Part shown: one piece after another, positions 8,701 through 10,396 of the stretch
Layout: every line of letters begins with the position of its first letter
Position numbering within the stretch: the stretch's first letter is position 1
Assembly: GCA_031257415.1 (NCBI GenBank)
Contig: JAIROR010000033.1
Location: forward strand, 1-10,396
DNA: 10,396 nucleotides
Reading direction: 5' to 3'
DNA from: Holosporales bacterium
GTDB lineage: Bacteria; Pseudomonadota; Alphaproteobacteria; RUG11792
Made by a program: the position numbers and the translations under genes
The notes under the pieces: model-generated
Databases searched by the model: none
Told to the model about the DNA's origin: nothing
The model's input: the letters and a program-made list of their open reading frames with translations, nothing else

Positions 8701-8898
8701 GCCGGAGCAGAAACCAGAATTCCCCTTGGAATAGTTATTGTCGGCGGCATGACGCTTGGGACCATATTTACAATTTTCCTTGTCCCGGTTTTCTACACAT
8801 ACATAACATCTGCAAAAAGAAATAAAAAGTATATTGCAGAACGGCAGAAAACTACTCCAATTGAGGAGACAGTAGTGCAACTCCAGGAGCCTGTATAA
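5752..8898 (+). CDS. RND multidrug efflux transporter, AcrB/HAE1 type
   Basis: A proton-driven inner-membrane pump that captures substrates from the periplasm or outer membrane leaflet. Its 1048 residues match AcrB (1049). The two-fold RND layout is complete: TM1 about 11-29, first porter/docking loop about 30-335, TM2-TM6 about 337-484, TM7 about 541-560, second loop about 561-858, TM8-TM12 about 860-1017. Proton-relay residues are present: GLVVDDAIVVLEN in TM4 gives Asp400-Asp401 (AcrB Asp407-Asp408), and LIGLITKHGILIVDFAN in TM10 gives Lys930 (AcrB Lys940). The conserved AAQFESWRDPF follows TM8 (878-888). The first residues, NISEICIKRPVFAWVM, are typical of HAE1 pumps. The loop between TM6 and TM7 (about 485-540) is hydrophilic and Lys/Ser-rich. 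The ATG at 5752 is preceded by AGAGA at a suitable distance. No outer-membrane factor gene follows, so the channel (TolC type) must be encoded elsewhere. Substrates cannot be read from the sequence. No frameshift or missing residue is evident. Confidence 0.96.
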   Translation: MNISEICIKRPVFAWVMTLVIILLGLVTGDRLQIRQYPKISSNFVTIKMDYHGVGPEIIENQITRNIEEAVSGIDGIETIKSTSDNGTGKVVLEMAEGRDIDSATNDIRDRLGKSEDKFPDDAQKPVLTKAGSGERSIITMVLTSSKMDPRELHNYASNELSHALEAVPGVARVDVYGSGKYKMSLALNPRKLAFYSLTVLDVVNAVRRQNIERPAGKIVSRDREYVITTVADAQTPEEFENIPIVTKHKNIIKLRDVGKAKLDTDDTKVASRYNGEKVVSMSVIAQSSSNPIQVARGIKAKHAELNKQVPEGVKLSVAYDHTTFIEKSLHEVYKTIIEAILLVVLVVFVFLRSMRAAFVPLITVPISLIGALFLMYMFNFTINNMTLMSMVLAIGLVVDDAIVVLENIYKYIEKGFNPIKAAIEGTKEVNFAVIAMTLTLCAVYTPVALARGITGQYFKEFSVTLAGAVLLSGFVALTLSPMMCSRTLAARDGNKKKSPGTSEYSVMWQTLKSKLDTSRILKKTDEGYAKLLERVLDNRLKSVFVAAFFVTFGLTTYLFLPSEQFPYEDVGRIGYRGHAPQTSTIGYTQRYVDALDRALSGIPEVESRHYVVTNPSFDGVALLKDDRKRSTDEVMAEVKEKYNAVAGIDARFDSGHDDSDDSSRVVTFVLRGNKSHKELRAILQNLINDLRDTGIVQSMWSTSNAEVEDYTVEILRDKASSLDIDPDTIANTIDSLIRGRVASHFKKDSRIYDVMVEIEEGFKKSPDQIGDIYVKTYANQREAILVPLTEVISVYAKSGPVSIFRYNRMRAQSVMGILKPTCSLGEAVKVISDIGKRNLPDDMFVDFTDGTKKFLTESNVMLLIFILALSFIYLVMAAQFESWRDPFIIILSVPLALVGGVLSLACLKSGSVNMFSNIGFLTLIGLITKHGILIVDFANKLTDKGRSIREAIQEASQRRLRPIMMTTFAMVLGSLPLALATGAGAETRIPLGIVIVGGMTLGTIFTIFLVPVFYTYITSAKRNKKYIAERQKTTPIEETVVQLQEPV

Positions 8899-8916
8899 TA
8901 CCAAGTCCTATTAGTG

Positions 8917-9036
8917 ATGTGTTTCTTTACAAATGGCTCTCCAGTTCCTGCAGGCTCTCTTTTCCTGGAAAGTTCGCTGGGTTAACCAGGAGGGGAGCCA
9001 AACACCAAAAGATTGTCCGAGAGGAGACAGGTTGCC
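8917..9036. repeat. 120-base repeat unit, copy 1
   Basis: This unit is followed directly by a near-identical copy. Internal pairing is extensive: TGGCTCTCC (8934-8942) with GGGGAGCCA (8992-9000), then TCCTG (8946-8950) with CAGGA (8987-8991), enclosing TTTCCTGGAAA and GGTTAACC. The single-stranded form would therefore fold into a long hairpin. It starts 18 bases after the pump stop codon. Confidence 0.9.
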
Positions 9037-9155
9037 ATGTGTTTCTTTACAAATGGCTCTCCAGTTCCTGCGGGCTCTCTTTTCCTGGAAAGTCCGCTGG
9101 GTTAACCAGGGGGGAGCCATACACCAAAAGATTGTCCGAGAGGAGACAGGTTGCC
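9037..9155. repeat. 120-base repeat unit, copy 2 (one base shorter)
   Basis: By my alignment it differs from copy 1 at three substitutions and one deleted A in the GGAGGGG stretch. The TGGCTCTCC/GGGGAGCCA stem is kept. The high identity means a recent tandem duplication, or homogenisation between copies. Confidence 0.9.
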
Positions 9156-9167
9156 ATTGGTGTTTTT
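9121..9167 (+). terminator. Likely Rho-independent terminator for the efflux operon
   Basis: ACACCAA (9121-9127) pairs perfectly with TTGGTGT (9157-9163), followed by a T run (9163-9167). The 29-base loop can form a small inner hairpin (GTC 9134-9136 with GAC 9145-9147). The second unit gains this terminator because it is followed by TTGGTG; copy 1 is followed by TGTGTTTC instead. An alternative, longer pairing also exists: AAAAGATTGT (9126-9135) with ACAATCTTTT (9193-9202), ahead of a second T-rich stretch at 9215-9227. Confidence 0.45.
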
Positions 9168-9178
9168 GAGGGATTTCT

Positions 9179-9214
9179 GGTCGGGAAAATCCACAATCTT
9201 TTGTTGATTTGGTG
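9179..9214. repeat. Distal module of the repeat element, first copy
   Basis: This 36-base segment matches 9475-9510 at 29 of 36 positions by hand alignment. A local hairpin GGATTT (9171-9176) with AAATCC (9187-9192) overlaps its left half. The pairing of module and core in both places implies one element with a conserved head and tail and a variable middle. Confidence 0.6.
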
Positions 9215-9249
9215 TTTTTTCAATTTTTTCTCATGGGACAAAAAAAATC

Positions 9250-9279
9250 TTGCATAAAAATGAAAAAGTATGCTACAAT
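9250..9279 (+). promoter_or_regulatory. Strong promoter candidate in front of the third repeat core
   Basis: TTGCAT (9250-9255), an 18-base spacer, and TACAAT (9274-9279), with TGC directly before the -10 (an extended -10). The predicted start is near 9286, seven bases before the repeat core at 9293. No start codon with a ribosome binding site follows closely, so the product may be an untranslated RNA, or a long leader for the gene at 9837. Confidence 0.5.
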
Positions 9280-9292
9280 ATTATTGACACTT

Positions 9293-9345
9293 GTTCCTGC
9301 GGGCTCTCTTTCCTTGGAAAGTTCGCTGGGTTAACCAGGAGGGGA
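9293..9345. repeat. Repeat core, third copy (53 bases)
   Basis: It runs from GTTCCTGCGGGCTCTC to CCAGGAGGGGA and matches 8944-8996 in copy 1 at 50 of 53 positions. The flanks on both sides are unlike copies 1 and 2, so this core marks the conserved unit of the element rather than a third tandem duplicate. Confidence 0.85.
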
Positions 9346-9474
9346 TTAGTGTATATTCACGAAATGATAGGAAAAAAACCTTGTAAAGCCGATTCAGAAG
9401 GTGACACTTTGTGGCGTTTTCCTTTCTGGCCGTTTTCCTTTCGATTACCTGACTTTGAAACCGAGGCAAGGATA

Positions 9475-9510
9475 GGCCGGAAAAATCCCCAGTCTTTTGT
9501 TAATTGGGCG
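9475..9510. repeat. Distal module of the repeat element, second copy
   Basis: It matches 9179-9214 at 29 of 36 positions; the shared centre is TCTTTTGTT flanked by AAAATCC on the left and ATT-GG on the right. It lies about 130 bases after the third core, compared with 59 bases after the end of the core in copy 2. Confidence 0.6.
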
Positions 9511-9634
9511 TAGTCGTTAACTAGGATGACCGTAACTCGAGCAGGAGTCACCTATTGAAATTAATATTCAGTGCGAAATCAAAATACTGCAAAAGGCATG
9601 TTGATCTATCTATATTATTCTGTTAGTATGATAT

Positions 9635-9836
9635 ATAGGAGGATGCTTCTTGGCGAAGGAAGAGGAGCGATGAACAGCGGTAGACTGGGAAACGGCGGAG
9701 AGAAGCCGGTGAATAGCGATGAATCGTGGCACAGAGGTGGACGGAGAAGCGAGAAAGCGAAGTAGAGGATGCGTATCGGACTAAGGAGAAGAGAAAGATG
9801 AAGAAAAGATAGAGAATAAGTAATTGGAGGAGGATG
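9635..9836 (+). other. Purine-rich leader upstream of the right-edge gene
   Basis: About 200 bases are dominated by A and G on the + strand, with many GGAGG-like motifs. GCGATGAA occurs at 9667-9674 and again at 9716-9723 within loosely similar surroundings. A 31-codon frame (9670-9765) has a GAGGAG motif only two bases before its ATG; I do not call it a gene. The stretch may be a 5' untranslated leader or decayed repeat-coding DNA. Confidence 0.4.
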
Positions 9837-10396
9837 ATGGATATTTTGAGTAGATTGCTGTGCGTGTTTTGCTGCTTTTGTTGCTGCACCGCCCTATATG
9901 CAGATGAATATGACAAGAAACTTTCGCACGCTAGATATAGCGGGAAGCCAAAAGATGTTGTTGGTGATGGCAAATTGAAAGATGACGAGAAGCCGAAAGA
10001 TGCTATCGGCGATGAAAAAAAATTGGAGGAGATTGTCGGCGATGAAGAAAAATTGGAAGAGATTGTCGGCGATGAGGAAAAATTGAAGGAGGTCGTCGAT
10101 AATATAACCGCTAGCATTAATAAGAAATTCTTGCAGAAGCAGAGGGTTAGTCGAAAAAAATCTTCGAAAGAACATACTAATAAAGGGCAGAAATTTAAAA
10201 ATAAGGAATCTAGAGAATCTGATGATAAGGAGGGTAAGGAAGAAGAGGGTAAGAAATCTAGAGAATCTGATGATAAGGAGGGTAAGGAAGAAGAGGGTAA
10301 GGAATCTAGAGAATCTGATGATAAGGAGGGTAAGGAAGAAGAGGGTAAGGAATCTAGAGAATCTGTTGATAAGGGGGGTATGGACGAAGAGGGTAA
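9837..10396 (+). CDS. Secreted repeat-rich charged protein, 5' part (runs off the right edge)
   Basis: The frame is open from here to the last base without a stop. GGAGG at 9826-9830 lies six bases before the ATG at 9837, better spaced than the in-frame ATG at 9834, which would add one Met. Residues 1-22 look like a signal peptide: MDILSRLLCVFCCFCCCTAL, then YA before DEYDKK, a standard signal peptidase I site. The hydrophobic core holds six cysteines, which is odd, and none sits in a normal lipobox. Next comes a GDEEKLEEIV-type array (10011-10100), then a basic linker (KFLQKQRVSRKKSSKEH), then 16-residue units of ESRESDDKEGKEEEGK (from 10206). Apart from the signal, the visible part is hydrophilic and probably helical or disordered. 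I recognise no domain. A secreted or surface role is inferred from the signal and repeats. Confidence 0.8.
   Translation, partial: MDILSRLLCVFCCFCCCTALYADEYDKKLSHARYSGKPKDVVGDGKLKDDEKPKDAIGDEKKLEEIVGDEEKLEEIVGDEEKLKEVVDNITASINKKFLQKQRVSRKKSSKEHTNKGQKFKNKESRESDDKEGKEEEGKKSRESDDKEGKEEEGKESRESDDKEGKEEEGKESRESVDKGGMDEEG
10011..10100 (+). repeat. 30-base tandem repeat (GDEEKLEEIV type), three units
   Basis: Units lie at 10011-10040, 10041-10070 and 10071-10100, each beginning GATGAAAAA or GATGAGGAA and coding for DEEKLEEIVG or a close variant. Looser, related motifs (GDGKLKDDEKPKDAI) precede them from about 9963, suggesting older, decayed units. Confidence 0.85.
10206..10396 (+). repeat. 48-base tandem repeat (16-residue ESRESDDKEGKEEEGK), cut by the window edge
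   Basis: Units lie at 10206-10253, 10254-10301, 10302-10349 and 10350 to the window end. The first three differ at only one base by eye (the second begins AAA instead of GAA). The fourth has several changes (SVDKGGMDEEG). A diverged last unit after identical ones suggests recent expansion, and the array may continue beyond the edge. Confidence 0.95.

Larger units (their letters stand above)
9286..9510 (+). ncRNA. Candidate structured RNA: third repeat core plus distal module
   Basis: Transcription from the 9250-9279 promoter would cover a 53-base core (9293-9345) identical to copy 1 at 50 positions, a middle part of different sequence (9346-9474) and the distal module (9475-9510). The TCCTG/CAGGA stem (9295-9299 with 9336-9340) is kept, but the outer TGGCTCTCC stem is lost. 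In the middle, GGCGTTTTCC and GGCCGTTTTCC are near-repeats that could each pair with GGAAAAATCC (9479-9488). The RNA identity is inference from promoter position and foldability. I could not match it to SRP RNA, RNase P RNA, tmRNA or 6S RNA. Confidence 0.3.
8899..9836. other. Long gene-free region with modular repeats and a purine-rich leader
   Basis: Between the pump stop and the next start codon there are about 940 bases. The first part (8917-9510) is a modular repeat element, annotated separately. Several short open frames cross the repeats on both strands, but their peptides simply reflect the repeat, and copy 2 carries a one-base deletion relative to copy 1, so I treat none as a gene. 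Bases 9511-9630 hold only a small hairpin (ACTC at 9535-9538 with GAGT at 9545-9548). Bases 9635-9836 are purine-rich leader. Confidence 0.7.

Noticed and set aside
8911..9257. Open frames on both strands across the 120-base duplication, with internally repeated peptides
   Set aside because: The frames stay open because the period is 120 bases and the unit lacks stops in several frames. Peptides in different frames and strands are equally plausible, copy 2 has a one-base deletion, and there is no good ribosome binding site.
8917..9345. CRISPR array
   Set aside because: The repeats are 53-120 bases, have no regular spacers, and no cas genes are nearby.
9357..9551. A 64-codon frame on the - strand over the distal module
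   Set aside because: It overlaps the repeat element, and the matching module at 9179-9214 does not keep the same reading, so the similarity is at DNA rather than protein level. A conserved repeat-borne peptide cannot be fully excluded.
9670..9765. A 31-codon frame in the purine-rich leader
   Set aside because: The GAGGAG motif is only two bases from the ATG, the peptide is low complexity and there is no support from conservation.

Overview
The window looks like a chromosomal piece of a Gram-negative bacterium. It carries an inner-membrane RND pump with its periplasmic adaptor, a Skp/OmpH-like periplasmic chaperone and a bacterial endonuclease III. Intergenic DNA is A+T-rich, two proteins are built from short tandem repeats, and a multicopy hairpin repeat lies between genes. 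This mix fits a host-associated alphaproteobacterium of the Rickettsiales/Holosporales type. That placement is inferred from gene style; no marker gene here proves it.

Layout. (1) Bases 1-2259 (+) are the 3' part of a large repeat protein whose start is off the left edge: a Ser/Thr/Pro/Gly/Ala mosaic, then 14-residue repeats, then 30-residue Ala/Gln/Pro/Val repeats, then a charged, mostly helical C-terminal region. (2) Bases 2260-2633 are A+T-rich with a good Rho-independent terminator at 2519-2546. (3) Bases 2634-3278 (-) encode endonuclease III (nth), with its catalytic and Fe-S residues at the same numbers as in E. coli Nth. (4) Divergent from it, 3353-3958 (+) encodes a membrane-anchored or exported Skp/OmpH-like coiled-coil protein. 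(5) After a 281-base spacer with an extended -10 promoter and an overlapping dyad, 4240-5739 (adaptor) and 5752-8898 (RND transporter) form a two-gene efflux operon with a 12-base gap and no outer-membrane channel gene beside it. (6) Bases 8899-9836 hold no convincing gene. They contain a modular repeat: a 120-base unit duplicated in tandem, a third copy of its 53-base core behind its own promoter, and a 36-base distal module present twice. A purine-rich leader follows. (7) Bases 9837-10396 (+) begin a second secreted repeat protein with a cysteine-packed signal peptide and 10- and 16-residue acidic/basic repeats; it runs off the right edge.

The adaptor and RND pump work together in export across the envelope. 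The Skp-like protein would act in the same periplasm, and nth is an unrelated base-excision repair gene. The two edge genes look like fast-evolving surface or secreted repeat proteins. The part least explained by known families is the hairpin repeat element at 8917-9510, which may be a transcribed, non-autonomous repeat.
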